Positions 16,711 through 25,035 of a stretch of 64,000 bases of DNA are shown here, piece after piece. The position numbers and the translations under genes are program-made. Origin of the DNA: Bacillus marasmi (GTDB lineage Bacteria > Bacillota > Bacilli > Bacillales > Cytobacillaceae); NCBI RefSeq assembly GCF_902168435.1, contig NZ_LR656173.1:62001-126000 (forward strand), read 5' to 3'. The stretch's first letter is position 1; the number at the start of each line of letters is the position of its first letter. Below the pieces are notes generated by a model. That model did no database searches. It saw nothing but the letters and a program-made list of their open reading frames with translations, and was not told the origin of the DNA.

Positions 16711-18169
16711 TTGTCTTCATCTCGCTTTCGATTAATTGCTTCAATTGTGCACGTGCGATTTTTCCACTAATTGTATAGGGCATCTCTTCTACAAAAATCC
16801 ATTTTCGAGGAATTTTAAAGGAGGCAAGCTCAGCTTTGCAGTGACGGACTAATTCCTTTTTAGGAGCATCGCCGACAATAATTGCTGTAACGATTTGACC
16901 CCAACGTTCATCGGCCAAGCCAATTACAGCTACCTCATCCACACTTGAATGGGCAGAGAGCACCTTTTCAATTTCTTCAGGGAAAATATTTATTCCGCCA
17001 TAAAGGATCATATTTTTTTCGCGTCCCACTAAATAAAGGTAGCCATCTTCATCAAAATACCCCATATCATTAACAGTCACCCAACCATTATCATCTGTAA
17101 TGGTTTTAATTGGTTCATTTGGTGAATTGAGATATCCGATAAATACTAAATTGCTTCGCACATAAATTTTTCCGATTTCATTGATTTTTGCTCGATCGTC
17201 ATTGGGATTTCGGATTTGTATTTCAACGTTGAAACAGGGCTTCCCGACGGAACCTGGTTTTGACAATTGTTCCTTGTTATTTAATACTGTTACAAAACTA
17301 AGCTCGCTTGCCCCATAATACTCGTACATCGTTAATTGAGGAAACCAGCTACGTATACTTCGTTTTGAAGCTTCCTCCCATTTTGCGCCGGATGAAATCA
17401 TCGTAATCGATTTTGTGATGATTTTGCCGAGCTTTAAGAAAGCATGAACCATCGTCGGAACAACATAAACAATCGAGATTGGGCATTGTTCTATCACTTT
17501 GTGTGCATGTGCTGGTAGGAATTTATCGAGTAAATAAACTGTTCCTCCTAAATAAAGGGTACTAATTGCGCCGTACAAAAAATGAGAATGGATTAATGCT
17601 CCTGGGATTAACACATCCTCAGTACCGTTCATCCCGAAATCGTGGATATTGCAATCAAAACTTGAAACCCATGAATGGTGGGAGCGAACAAAAGCCTTCG
17701 GGTCACCCGTTGTCCCTGATGTGAAACCCATATAAAAAGGAAGATCTGCTTGCTGGTCTTGATGGATTGGCTGGGTATTCATGATTGAACTCAAGCAATC
17801 CTCCAAATTGTATATTTTTGTAGAGAGTGAAGGCAGTTTTGATGCCATTTTTCTTGTTGTTATGAATATGGAGGGAAGAGAGAGTGACAAACGTTTTGTT
17901 ATTTCATTCATTTTCCACTTAGGATCAAACAGGACAGAAGTCCAGCCAGCTGCTGCAGCACCAGCAAACATTTGTAAAAACGGAATTCCATTCGGCAAAT
18001 AGATTCCTAATATTTGATTGGTTGATCGAAGACTAGTAAGCCAATTTGCTGTTTTCTCAACCAAATTATTCCATTCTTTATATGTGATAGAATTTTGCAC
18101 TGTTTTTATCGCAATTTTTTCCGGAGAATGAAAAGCATGGTTTGCATATGTAGCGGTAATAGAAGTCAT
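16688..18169 (-). CDS. yhfT: acyl-CoA synthetase, AMP-forming (YhfT-like)
   Basis: 493 residues from ATG 18169, preceded by AAAGGGG. ANL-superfamily ligase: the AMP-binding P-loop is FTSGTTGDPKAF, then YEYYGASEL, GWVTVNDMGYFDEDGYLYLVGR, and a C-terminal SGKIARAQL with the catalytic Lys. It activates a carboxylic acid to its CoA ester using ATP. Chain length is not readable. It is the first enzyme gene after bioY in a BirA-controlled operon, matching B. subtilis yhfT. A hairpin with T-run between bioY and this gene may reduce read-through. Confidence 0.88.
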   Translation of the reverse strand: MTSITATYANHAFHSPEKIAIKTVQNSITYKEWNNLVEKTANWLTSLRSTNQILGIYLPNGIPFLQMFAGAAAAGWTSVLFDPKWKMNEITKRLSLSLPSIFITTRKMASKLPSLSTKIYNLEDCLSSIMNTQPIHQDQQADLPFYMGFTSGTTGDPKAFVRSHHSWVSSFDCNIHDFGMNGTEDVLIPGALIHSHFLYGAISTLYLGGTVYLLDKFLPAHAHKVIEQCPISIVYVVPTMVHAFLKLGKIITKSITMISSGAKWEEASKRSIRSWFPQLTMYEYYGASELSFVTVLNNKEQLSKPGSVGKPCFNVEIQIRNPNDDRAKINEIGKIYVRSNLVFIGYLNSPNEPIKTITDDNGWVTVNDMGYFDEDGYLYLVGREKNMILYGGINIFPEEIEKVLSAHSSVDEVAVIGLADERWGQIVTAIIVGDAPKKELVRHCKAELASFKIPRKWIFVEEMPYTISGKIARAQLKQLIESEMKTNAISCHR

Positions 18170-18204
18170 ATTTATCCCCTTTCCGAATGATTCTCTCATT
18201 GATG

Positions 18205-18234
18205 AAAAACAGGAGACACAAAAGTGCGTCTCCT
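18205..18234 (-). terminator. intra-operon terminator-like hairpin after bioY
   Basis: On the minus strand AGGAGAC / GTCTCCT, 10-nt loop, then GTTTTT. It overlaps the bioY stop codon and may tune read-through into the ligase gene. Confidence 0.65.
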
Positions 18235-18791
18235 TAGGAAGCTTTAGCAATATTTTTTTGTAGAGCAGGGTGTTTTCTTAAACGATAAACAATATACGCA
18301 GCAAGTGTTGCCTTGATTGCATCACCAGGAAGATAAACAAGTGATAACGTAATGGCTTCTAACACTGGAATATCCATCACAAATGCTTGTACAGGTATTC
18401 CGATTAAATAAATCATGAAAATACCAACCGTTAAATTTGTTAATAGAATTTTTCCAAGGTTAATAGTGCGTAATCGGGAAACAAGGTATCCAATTATAAA
18501 AGCTGTGATTGGATATGCGAATAAATATCCTGCGCTTGGTCCTACGAACACACCAATTCCACCACGTCCACCGGAAAGTAGTGGTAAACCAGCTGCGACA
18601 AGCAGTAAGAATACTGTCACACTTAAACCACCTAATCTAGCACCTAAAATTCCACCGGCAAGGAGAACACCGAGAGTTTGCAATGTAATTGGAACCGGGG
18701 TAAACGATAACATAATAGGAGGAACAAAACCTAGAGCTCCCATTATTGCGGCAAATAAAGCCACATAAGTCATTTCTTTAATTTTCATCAT
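18234..18791 (-). CDS. bioY: biotin transporter BioY
   Basis: 185 residues, six hydrophobic segments. S-component of the biotin ECF transporter, with the family's PVPITLQTLGVLLAGGILG and GPSAGYLFAYP motifs. It binds biotin in the membrane and can work alone or with the shared ECF module. Start at ATG 18791 or 18788, both after GGTGAT; the choice is unclear. It is the first gene of the operon behind a promoter overlapped by a BirA box, so expression should fall when biotin is plentiful. Corresponds in context to B. subtilis yhfU. Confidence 0.93.
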   Translation of the reverse strand: MMKIKEMTYVALFAAIMGALGFVPPIMLSFTPVPITLQTLGVLLAGGILGARLGGLSVTVFLLLVAAGLPLLSGGRGGIGVFVGPSAGYLFAYPITAFIIGYLVSRLRTINLGKILLTNLTVGIFMIYLIGIPVQAFVMDIPVLEAITLSLVYLPGDAIKATLAAYIVYRLRKHPALQKNIAKAS

Positions 18792-18841
18792 CCATCACCA
18801 ATTTTCGTTAAAATATTTCGACTATTTTGTTCTTTTCACTC

Positions 18842-18870
18842 ATTTTATTAGGTGAACAAGATAATGTCAA
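18842..18870 (-). promoter_or_regulatory. sigma-A promoter of bioY operon
   Basis: On the minus strand a perfect TTGACA (18870-18865), 17-bp spacer, TAAAAT (18847-18842). The -35 box is part of the BirA box right half. Confidence 0.85.
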
Positions 18871-18892
18871 CTTAATTTTTGTTTAGTTAACA
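18865..18892 (-). promoter_or_regulatory. BirA operator
   Basis: TGTTAAC, 14-bp spacer, GTTGACA on the minus strand: an inverted repeat with a single departure from the Gram-positive BirA pattern TGTTAAC-N14/15-GTTAACA. It covers the -35 box, so biotinyl-AMP-loaded BirA would block the promoter. Confidence 0.85.
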
Positions 18893-18981
18893 CAAAATCT
18901 TTAGGACATGTTAGGGGAATAACCGTTTCACATTGTTTGAATAAGAATAGGATAACTATATATTGAAAGGAGCGTTGATAA

Positions 18982-19596
18982 GTGGAAGATGATATGAAGT
19001 CTTCAAACCATGAAAGTATACATTCGGGCAAAGGAAAATCAAAAGTGGTAGTTAGTTCTGGAGCGATTGAAGCTACTCCGAGTACACAAATCATATCAGT
19101 CAATATGATTAATATAGATCCAGATCAACCAAGGGACGTGATTGTCGAAATGAAGAATTGGACAACTTGTCCTCCAACTGAATTAGGGAAACTAATTTTG
19201 CTATGCGGTGAACAGATTGATCCGGTGGATATCGGATATGAGGAGGAAGGAAGTATGGAGGAGTTTGATCCCACCGTTCATCCATTTGAAATGGAGGACT
19301 TCATCCCTGCGATTACAAAGCCATTATTTTTTCGAATTCCACCACAAATGCAGCTTACTGTTTTGGCAGATTTCCCTCAGCCGCAATTATTGCCATCCAA
19401 TCCTTGTTATGAGATACGCGTTTATCTCACCGACCCCACTAATTTGCTGATTAGCAGCTATGGTTTAAATGATGAATTTGACCCTCAAGAAGGAAACACC
19501 GTCTTACATCATCATTTTTTCGCAACAAAGCTGTTAAACCTTCCGTTTCCAGAAAATCCAATTCGTAAAGACAAAGATGATGAACAGCATAACTGA
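18982..19596 (+). CDS. hypothetical acidic protein
   Basis: 204 residues from GTG 18982, preceded by AAAGGAG. Soluble, acidic (runs such as GYEEEGSMEEFDPT), with a Ser/Lys-rich N-terminus (SIHSGKGKSKVVVSSG). It has alternating hydrophobic segments that suggest beta strands and an HHHFF motif near the C-terminus. There is no signal peptide or membrane segment. I do not recognise the family. The look of it (low-complexity head, beta-rich body) would suit a spore-associated protein, but this is only an impression. It lies between the divergent bioY operon and the convergent flavodoxin gene. Confidence 0.7.
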   Translation: MEDDMKSSNHESIHSGKGKSKVVVSSGAIEATPSTQIISVNMINIDPDQPRDVIVEMKNWTTCPPTELGKLILLCGEQIDPVDIGYEEEGSMEEFDPTVHPFEMEDFIPAITKPLFFRIPPQMQLTVLADFPQPQLLPSNPCYEIRVYLTDPTNLLISSYGLNDEFDPQEGNTVLHHHFFATKLLNLPFPENPIRKDKDDEQHN

Positions 19597-19600
19597 AAAT

Positions 19601-19632
19601 AAAAAACTGAGTGAGGTTACTCTCACTCAGTG
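19601..19632 (-). terminator. terminator of the flavodoxin gene
   Basis: ACTGAGTGAG / CTCACTCAGT stem with a T6 run on the minus strand; the stem overlaps the flavodoxin gene's stop codon and may also stop rightward transcription. Confidence 0.8.
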
Positions 19633-20127
19633 TAAATTATGGTGGGTAACACCATGAAAATTTTCTAATAAATGTAAAATATCACGAGCCCATTGTTCTG
19701 CATGTAGAATTTCATTTGCTTTTAGTGGACCTTCCCATTTAGTTACAAGAAAGCTTTCAGGATTACATAATGTTTCAATTCCTATTTGCTGCAGCTTTTT
19801 TGTCATTTTTTTAGCAGCTGAACCAGATAGCCAAATGTGCATATTATATCTTGTGTCGAAAACAGCTGCATGTTTAATGTGGGTTGTTTTTGCTGCAAGT
19901 CGGTCTAAAAATTCCGACATTTCATGTGTTGGTTTATGGCTATGTGTTGGACTTCCGATGATTAAAAGGTCAATTTCAGGTATGTCGTCCGGTTCAATCT
20001 CATGATGGATGGATCCAGCGATGATGCGACAATCATTGCAAAGCTCCAAACCAATGCGATCAGCGATTCGTTTTGTATTACCAAAAATAGAATCATAGAC
20101 AATTACCACCAAAAATTCCTTTTTCAT
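19627..20127 (-). CDS. flavodoxin family protein
   Basis: 166 residues. Flavodoxin fold: IVYDSIFGNTKRIADRIG is the FMN-phosphate loop (T/S-x-x-G-N-T), IDLLIIGSPTHSHKPTHEM the second FMN loop, and AVFDTRYNM the third. It is a cytoplasmic FMN electron carrier or FMN-dependent reductase; partner unknown. ATG 20127 (MKKEFLV) is preferred over ATG 20142 because GGAGAGGG lies at correct spacing before it. Convergent with the hypothetical gene, divergent from the amidohydrolase. Confidence 0.85.
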   Translation of the reverse strand: MKKEFLVVIVYDSIFGNTKRIADRIGLELCNDCRIIAGSIHHEIEPDDIPEIDLLIIGSPTHSHKPTHEMSEFLDRLAAKTTHIKHAAVFDTRYNMHIWLSGSAAKKMTKKLQQIGIETLCNPESFLVTKWEGPLKANEILHAEQWARDILHLLENFHGVTHHNLH

Positions 20128-20273
20128 CCATGCCCTCTCCATTCAATACCTATATACAATATCTATTAACTATAATTTATCATATATTTTAAAAGAAACT
20201 ACAAAATTGGTCTTTTCACTTTTTGTATAAACTGTAAAATTAATGTAATGTATCATTGAAAGAGGGGAACAAC

Positions 20274-21407
20274 TTGAATCCTAACTTATTGATTGATCAA
20301 CATAAAGAATCGATTTTTAGTACATATAAAGACTTGCACGATTTAGCCGAGCCTAGCTGGAAGGAAAAAATGACATCTGCCTATATTGCCAAGCGTTTAG
20401 GTAATGCTGGCTTTGTTGTACAAACTTTTCCTCATCATTACGGGCTGATTGCTGAAATACCTGGTAGTAGTAAGGAAGTTGTTGCCATTCGGGCCGATCT
20501 TGATGCCTTAGTTCAAGAAGTAGACGGAGAATTAAAGGCTCACCACTCTTGTGGACATGATGCTCATTGCACCATGGTTTTACACGCAGCCCTAGCAATT
20601 GCTTCCTCTGGAATAAAGCCTAACAGGACTATACGGTTTATTTTTCAACCTGCTGAGGAAACGGGGAAGGGCGCTTTACAAATGATAGAGGACGGAGCAT
20701 TAGAGGGAGTCCGTTATTTATTTGGAATACATGTGCGCCCGGATTTTGAAGTGCCCTATCAAAAAGCTGCACCGGTTATTATGCATGGTTCCGCTGCAAC
20801 TATTAAAGGTACAATAAAAGGTCAACAGGCGCATGCAGCTAGACCACAGGATGGTATAAATGCTATTGAAGTAGCAGCTTTACTAATTACAAAAATGAAG
20901 CGAATTGAACTTAATACAGAAGTATCGCATTCTATTAAAATGACGCAATTAAGAGTAGAGAACGAAGCTTCCAATGTCATCCCAGAGACTGCAGATTTTA
21001 CGATTGATTTAAGATCACAAACTGACGAGGTGATGGCTGAACTCGAGGAGCAGTTTAATAATATAGCCCATGCTGTTATGGTTGAGAGCGGAGCGGAAAT
21101 TAATTATCAGATTGATTTCTTCGTACCTGCAGCAACTAAAGATCAAGAAGCGATTAATATTGTTAAACAGGCAATTGTAAATACGTTAAGTGAAAACAAT
21201 CTCATTTCTGAGTGTATATCACATGGAGGTGAGGATTTTCATTTTTATGCGAAGCAAGCACCTGGCATTACGGCAACAATGGTCGGACTTGGCTGTGGGA
21301 TGAAATATGGATTACATCACCCAAAAATGACTTTTCAAAATGACGCATTAATATATGGAACAAAAATATTAATTCATGCTATTCTCATCTCAATGAACGA
21401 AAATTAA
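20274..21407 (+). CDS. M20D-family amidohydrolase (N-acyl amino acid hydrolase type)
   Basis: 377 residues from TTG 20274, with AGAGGGGA nearby upstream. M20 peptidase-like dinuclear metal site: SCGHDAHCTMV (the H-x-C-G-H-D-x-H form is reduced to C-G-H-D-x-H), QPAEETGKGA, GIHVRPD, and HGGEDFHFYA near the end. The dimerisation domain carries GQQAHAARPQDGINAIEVAALL. It removes acyl groups from N-acyl amino acids or related amides in the cytoplasm. Similar in size and style to B. subtilis AmhX, though that identity is unproven. Confidence 0.85.
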   Translation: MNPNLLIDQHKESIFSTYKDLHDLAEPSWKEKMTSAYIAKRLGNAGFVVQTFPHHYGLIAEIPGSSKEVVAIRADLDALVQEVDGELKAHHSCGHDAHCTMVLHAALAIASSGIKPNRTIRFIFQPAEETGKGALQMIEDGALEGVRYLFGIHVRPDFEVPYQKAAPVIMHGSAATIKGTIKGQQAHAARPQDGINAIEVAALLITKMKRIELNTEVSHSIKMTQLRVENEASNVIPETADFTIDLRSQTDEVMAELEEQFNNIAHAVMVESGAEINYQIDFFVPAATKDQEAINIVKQAIVNTLSENNLISECISHGGEDFHFYAKQAPGITATMVGLGCGMKYGLHHPKMTFQNDALIYGTKILIHAILISMNEN

Positions 21408-21922
21408 TAATAGAAAAAGAGGCTGGGACATAAGTATTTCAACTAAACAAAAAAAACGAACTATCGTGAAAAATTCAAACTTAGAATTTTTCACGATAGT
21501 TCGTTTTTTATTCCTTTTTACAATCGGCATTACCCTGAAATTACTGTTGATAACATTTATATTGATGTGTGTTATCCCGAATGTGTTTTCCCTGTGTTTG
21601 AAAATAAGAGGAAGAATTCCGCTTATTTTGGGAAATATGGGTTTTTTGCTAAGAATAAAAGGAGTTTTTCCGCTTATTTCATAAAAATCACTGGATTTTG
21701 TCTTTTTGGAAGCAGTTAAGCGGAATTTCTCCTCTTATTTCAGCTCAATTAGCCCCCCTGACATACAATAACGGGAAATTCTCCTCTTATTTATTCTCAT
21801 ACCTACATAGTAAACAACATTGAACTTTAATATATTCTTCAATAAAAATCATTCAGTTTTAATAGCGGAGATTTAGTTCTGTCCCAGCTTCTTTTTTTGA
21901 AAGGTTGAATGACTTGTCCTTT
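21408..21922. other. 515-bp gene-free, repeat-rich intergenic region
   Basis: No credible gene. The 486-bp stretch 21413-21898 is bounded by a 16-nt inverted repeat, AAAAAGAGGCTGGGAC on the left and its near-complement at 21881-21896. It contains a 26-bp perfect hairpin and four related palindromic motifs with CCGCTTATTT or TCTCCTCTTATTT. A 72-codon frame through it has no ribosome site and reads across the hairpin. Confidence 0.75.
21451..21509. terminator. very long perfect hairpin (terminator-like)
   Basis: A 26-bp perfect stem (21451-21476 with 21484-21509), 7-nt loop, beginning with A6 and ending with T6. Works as a terminator in both directions by structure. Confidence 0.75.
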
Positions 21923-22285
21923 TTAAATTTTATTTTTTTCTCGATTATAGCCGCGTTCGCCGTATGGTTTTAATTCGTTTAACCATTTCTCCTCGAGCTT
22001 TTTCAGTTCCCGTTTTTCATCAAAGTAGGCTGATTCTTTTGGCTTTAGTACTTCTAATATTTCAAAGACAAAGGCATCCTTTCCATATTTATTCCATTCT
22101 TGCTGTAGTAATGGATGAGTATTATCAGTGCCAGATTCTAACATGAATTTTTTTCCGTTTAATGTTTTGAAGTTTCTAGTGCTATCTACATATATCTTGC
22201 CGTTTTTGATATTTTTGATTTGATAAATTCCACCTTCTATTTTTGTTTCTTTATATTGTTGTTTTAAAGCTTTTTTACGATCCAT
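21923..22285 (-). CDS. small GIY-YIG-type nuclease-like protein
   Basis: 120 residues from ATG 22285 (AAGGAG upstream). GIY-YIG core: G19-I-Y21, then KNGKIYVDST, where the usual G of Y-(I/V)-G is D34; later YGKDAFVFEILEVL carries the usual catalytic Glu position. The C-terminus has EEKWLNELKPYGERGYN, common in a Bacillus group of stand-alone GIY-YIG proteins. It may nick DNA or have lost activity. It lies 17 bp downstream of the DUF2087 regulator gene and is probably co-transcribed with it. Confidence 0.8.
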   Translation of the reverse strand: MDRKKALKQQYKETKIEGGIYQIKNIKNGKIYVDSTRNFKTLNGKKFMLESGTDNTHPLLQQEWNKYGKDAFVFEILEVLKPKESAYFDEKRELKKLEEKWLNELKPYGERGYNREKNKI

Positions 22286-22302
22286 CCTGTAAGTCTCCTT
22301 AT

Positions 22303-23058
22303 TTAATGTTTTATCCAATATTGACTGCCGTCAAGTTTACGGTCGATGAAACCGTATTCTATTAAGTAGCGTCTGATTGTTACGAAGTCTTCAAAAATAG
22401 GTTTTATGATTTCATTTAATTGTTTTTCTGAATAAAGGTAATCTCGCTTCAATCTTTTGGTGATTTCTTGAAGAATGACAAGCTTATGTTTTTCTTTTTT
22501 GGGGAAGGTCTTTAGACTTCCATCTGTCCCTTCGGGGAAAAATTTAGCTAATATTTCTTCCTTTTCTTGACTCGTTACGTTATATCGCTCATCGATCATT
22601 GTTGCCGTTTTATGTGGTGCAAGGAGGGTGGGGGCATGTTCGTCTTTTTCCTTTAACAGCTCCATCATGGTTAAAAACATTTTAGCTTGACGTTCCTTTT
22701 CTTTAAGGACAAAGCGATGATTGCGAATGGTTGAAGCGCTGCCAATTCCCATTTCCTTTTGTATTTCTGCATCATTTTTACCTTGATAAAAAAGATGTAA
22801 CAGCCGATTTTGATGGTCAGTGAGTCCTGTTAGTTTTTTATTTAAACTAATTAAATAATCAAACACGGATCCGTGAACATTATATATGTGAAGCTTCATA
22901 TATTTTTCAGCTTCGTATAACACGTTATCGCTCGGGTAAATGACACCTTTTTCAATTCTTTCACCGCATAACAAGCAAACATAGTATTCCTTTTCTTCAT
23001 AATAGCCACGCTTTAATTCTGAAATATCAGCATTCCAAAAGATTTCAGGTTGTTCCAC
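22303..23058 (-). CDS. zinc-finger/HTH/DUF2087 transcriptional regulator
   Basis: 251 residues. An N-terminal C2H2-like motif (C28-x2-C31, H57-x4-H62) precedes a LuxR-like HTH (GKNDAEIQKEMGIGSASTIRNH, residues about 92-115). The C-terminal DUF2087 domain spans residues about 183-250 (LKTFPKKEKHKLVILQEI, then DFVTIRRYLIEYGFIDR). DUF2087 is seen in presumed transcription factors of Firmicutes. The pairing with a GIY-YIG protein suggests a shared role in DNA or RNA handling; the biological process is unknown. Confidence 0.82.
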   Translation of the reverse strand: MEQPEIFWNADISELKRGYYEEKEYYVCLLCGERIEKGVIYPSDNVLYEAEKYMKLHIYNVHGSVFDYLISLNKKLTGLTDHQNRLLHLFYQGKNDAEIQKEMGIGSASTIRNHRFVLKEKERQAKMFLTMMELLKEKDEHAPTLLAPHKTATMIDERYNVTSQEKEEILAKFFPEGTDGSLKTFPKKEKHKLVILQEITKRLKRDYLYSEKQLNEIIKPIFEDFVTIRRYLIEYGFIDRKLDGSQYWIKH

Positions 23059-23139
23059 GAAACAAACACATCCTTAATTTGTTTATCTTATTATAAACAT
23101 ATTACACTAATGTTTGTTTTTTCTCAATAAAAAACCAAA

Positions 23140-23168
23140 TAAAAAACGCACAACAAGCGTTGTGCGCT
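23140..23168 (-). terminator. terminator of the AraC-family gene
   Basis: CGCACAAC / GTTGTGCG with AAGC loop and a T6 run on the minus strand. Confidence 0.85.
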
Positions 23169-23180
23169 AGTCCTAGACTA

Positions 23181-24416
23181 TTAATAAAATAATATCTCCT
23201 TTGTTGCTCTATACTCACTTGGGGTGAGTCCAACGTATTTTTTAAATGTATTGCTAAAATAATTTGGCGTATTAAAGCCTAATTCTTCGGCTATTTGCTC
23301 AAGCGTGCTATCAGAATGGCGAATTAAAGCAATCGCTCTCTGCAGTCGAACAAAGCTCACGTATTCCACATAACTTCGTCCGGTTTCTTTTTTAAACAGG
23401 CGACTAAAATATGTTGGACTAAAATTGATATGTGCAGCAACCTTTGTGCAGGTTATTTCGTCTGCGAAATGGTTTGAAATGTAATCAATGCTTTTTAATA
23501 TTTGTGGTTCCTTTGCGGTTTCGTCAAAATAGCGAAGCTCTAAACGTTCATAAGGAGGGGTGCGTCTGGCCGTCTTGGCCTCAATATACGAATTGTGCAA
23601 ATACTGTGGTTCATTATAAATACAACCGACACCAATAAAAAGATAAATACCATATTCTTTTTGTAATTCTTCTATTACATGTAAAACAATCTCTTCACCT
23701 TGTTTCCATAAGCGAGGTGAAGCGTATCCAGAAGGGACCCGTAGTAGCATGAGCAAATGCTTCCGATAAGGGACAAAGAAAATTTTACCTTCTAATTTTG
23801 CAAAGTGCTTTTCAAAACATTGTTGAATGACTTGTGGTGCCTGCCAGCCTCCGAGTTCTTCACGATTAGATTCCTTTACAAAGCCTTGAATAAAGCAAAC
23901 TGTGTTTGGAATCATTTTTGAACTATTAAATAATCCGGAATCGATGATTTCATGTTCAGATTTTACATCACCGCGAAGAAGGCGCCGTAAAAATAATTCC
24001 TGTAAGGCTTCATGATCCTCATATTCATGATGTGGAATAACGGAATCCTGAATTTGAGTATTATTTAATAAAGATGTTTGTGTGACGATTGCCTGATTTA
24101 TTTTTCGAATAAATATATTTTTTTTGATTGGCTTTGTAAAAAAATAGGGTAATTCTAGTTCCAATGTTAATGGAGCTGTATGTAACAATTGTTCATTTAC
24201 AATCGGAAAAATGATAAAATTTGGATTATGTTTTATTAATCTTTTAATAAACACCCAATCCAATAGTTTACTAATTTCGACTACTAAAATTTGAAAATCT
24301 TGCAAGGGAATAGAGTTTGAAATAAGTTGTGTATTATTCTGAAATTCCTCTTTTAGCCACTTTGTTAGTTTGTCTTTTTCGTTCATATCATTGATGATTA
24401 GCTGAATGCTATCCAT
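23181..24416 (-). CDS. AraC-family transcriptional regulator
   Basis: 411 residues. The C-terminal ~100 residues are a typical double HTH: ITCTKVAAHINFSPTYFSRL and LEQIAEELGFNTPNYFSNTF, ending KKYVGLTPSEYR. The first ~120 residues resemble a degenerate receiver-like fold (FQILVVEIS, FFTKPIKKNIFIRKINQAI) without an evident phospho-acceptor. The middle has the look of the ligand/cyclase-like region seen in YesN-type regulators. GGAGGAGG precedes the ATG. It is divergent from the acetate-type symporter operon and is its likely regulator (inference). Confidence 0.85.
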   Translation of the reverse strand: MDSIQLIINDMNEKDKLTKWLKEEFQNNTQLISNSIPLQDFQILVVEISKLLDWVFIKRLIKHNPNFIIFPIVNEQLLHTAPLTLELELPYFFTKPIKKNIFIRKINQAIVTQTSLLNNTQIQDSVIPHHEYEDHEALQELFLRRLLRGDVKSEHEIIDSGLFNSSKMIPNTVCFIQGFVKESNREELGGWQAPQVIQQCFEKHFAKLEGKIFFVPYRKHLLMLLRVPSGYASPRLWKQGEEIVLHVIEELQKEYGIYLFIGVGCIYNEPQYLHNSYIEAKTARRTPPYERLELRYFDETAKEPQILKSIDYISNHFADEITCTKVAAHINFSPTYFSRLFKKETGRSYVEYVSFVRLQRAIALIRHSDSTLEQIAEELGFNTPNYFSNTFKKYVGLTPSEYRATKEILFY

Positions 24417-24508
24417 GTGTTTCCTCCTCCATTCAACACACAGCGATTAGATTATCCTTTATCATCATAACAAAAATATTTTAAAAATAGCAAATATTTA
24501 TAATTTTA

Positions 24509-24541
24509 TGACAATTATCTGCAAGGTATTGTCTGACAATT
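24509..24541. promoter_or_regulatory. candidate operator for the divergent AraC/symporter pair
   Basis: Two direct copies of TGACAATT (24509-24516 and 24534-24541) spaced 25 bp; the second is part of a 13-bp palindrome ATTGTC-T-GACAAT (24528-24540). Layout suits an AraC-type activator site. Confidence 0.5.
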
Positions 24542-24663
24542 TACGTTAAAATCAAGACAAGCATCAGATAAGATTTGTTGCAAATTGAAGAAAAGGGGGA
24601 TAGTACGGTAGGGGAAACAAACTCTTATGATGCATTTAAGTAAAAAGAGGAGGAGATGAACCA

Positions 24664-25035
24664 ATGGCAGGAGAGTATACTGAATACGATTACGTAGAAG
24701 CAGGCAAGATTGACGTAAAAGATTTACCACCTTTAGATTCTGAGACAAATAGTATTATGAAGCAAGAGTTTAGCACTGGAATAAAACTCTCAATATTCTA
24801 CTATCTATTTGTTTTCACGATTCCAGTATTGAACTGGTTCGCTCCAGATTTTATGTTTTCCCGCATGTGGGGAGGAATGAGTGTAGCTTGGTTTTTCACA
24901 GGAATTGTCGCAATGGGAATGGCATTTGTCATCGCATATGTACATACATCATTGTATGAAAAACGCTTAAAAGCAAATCAAAGCCCTCTCAACAAAGACG
25001 TTAACAAATCTAATGATGGGAGGAGCATTGTATGA
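24664..25035 (+). CDS. DUF485 membrane protein, symporter partner
   Basis: 123 residues with two membrane helices (about 41-60 and 72-100). The ending AYVHTSLYEKRL is typical of DUF485 proteins (YjcH type) encoded before acetate symporters. Shine-Dalgarno GAGGAGG lies before ATG 24664. Its stop overlaps the next start (ATGA at 25032-25035), showing translational coupling; it is presumed to assist assembly or activity of the symporter. Confidence 0.88.
   Translation: MAGEYTEYDYVEAGKIDVKDLPPLDSETNSIMKQEFSTGIKLSIFYYLFVFTIPVLNWFAPDFMFSRMWGGMSVAWFFTGIVAMGMAFVIAYVHTSLYEKRLKANQSPLNKDVNKSNDGRSIV

Noticed and set aside
21466-21684. 72-codon hydrophobic frame in the repeat island
   Set aside because: It starts inside the 26-bp hairpin, lacks a Shine-Dalgarno and is composed of repeat motifs.
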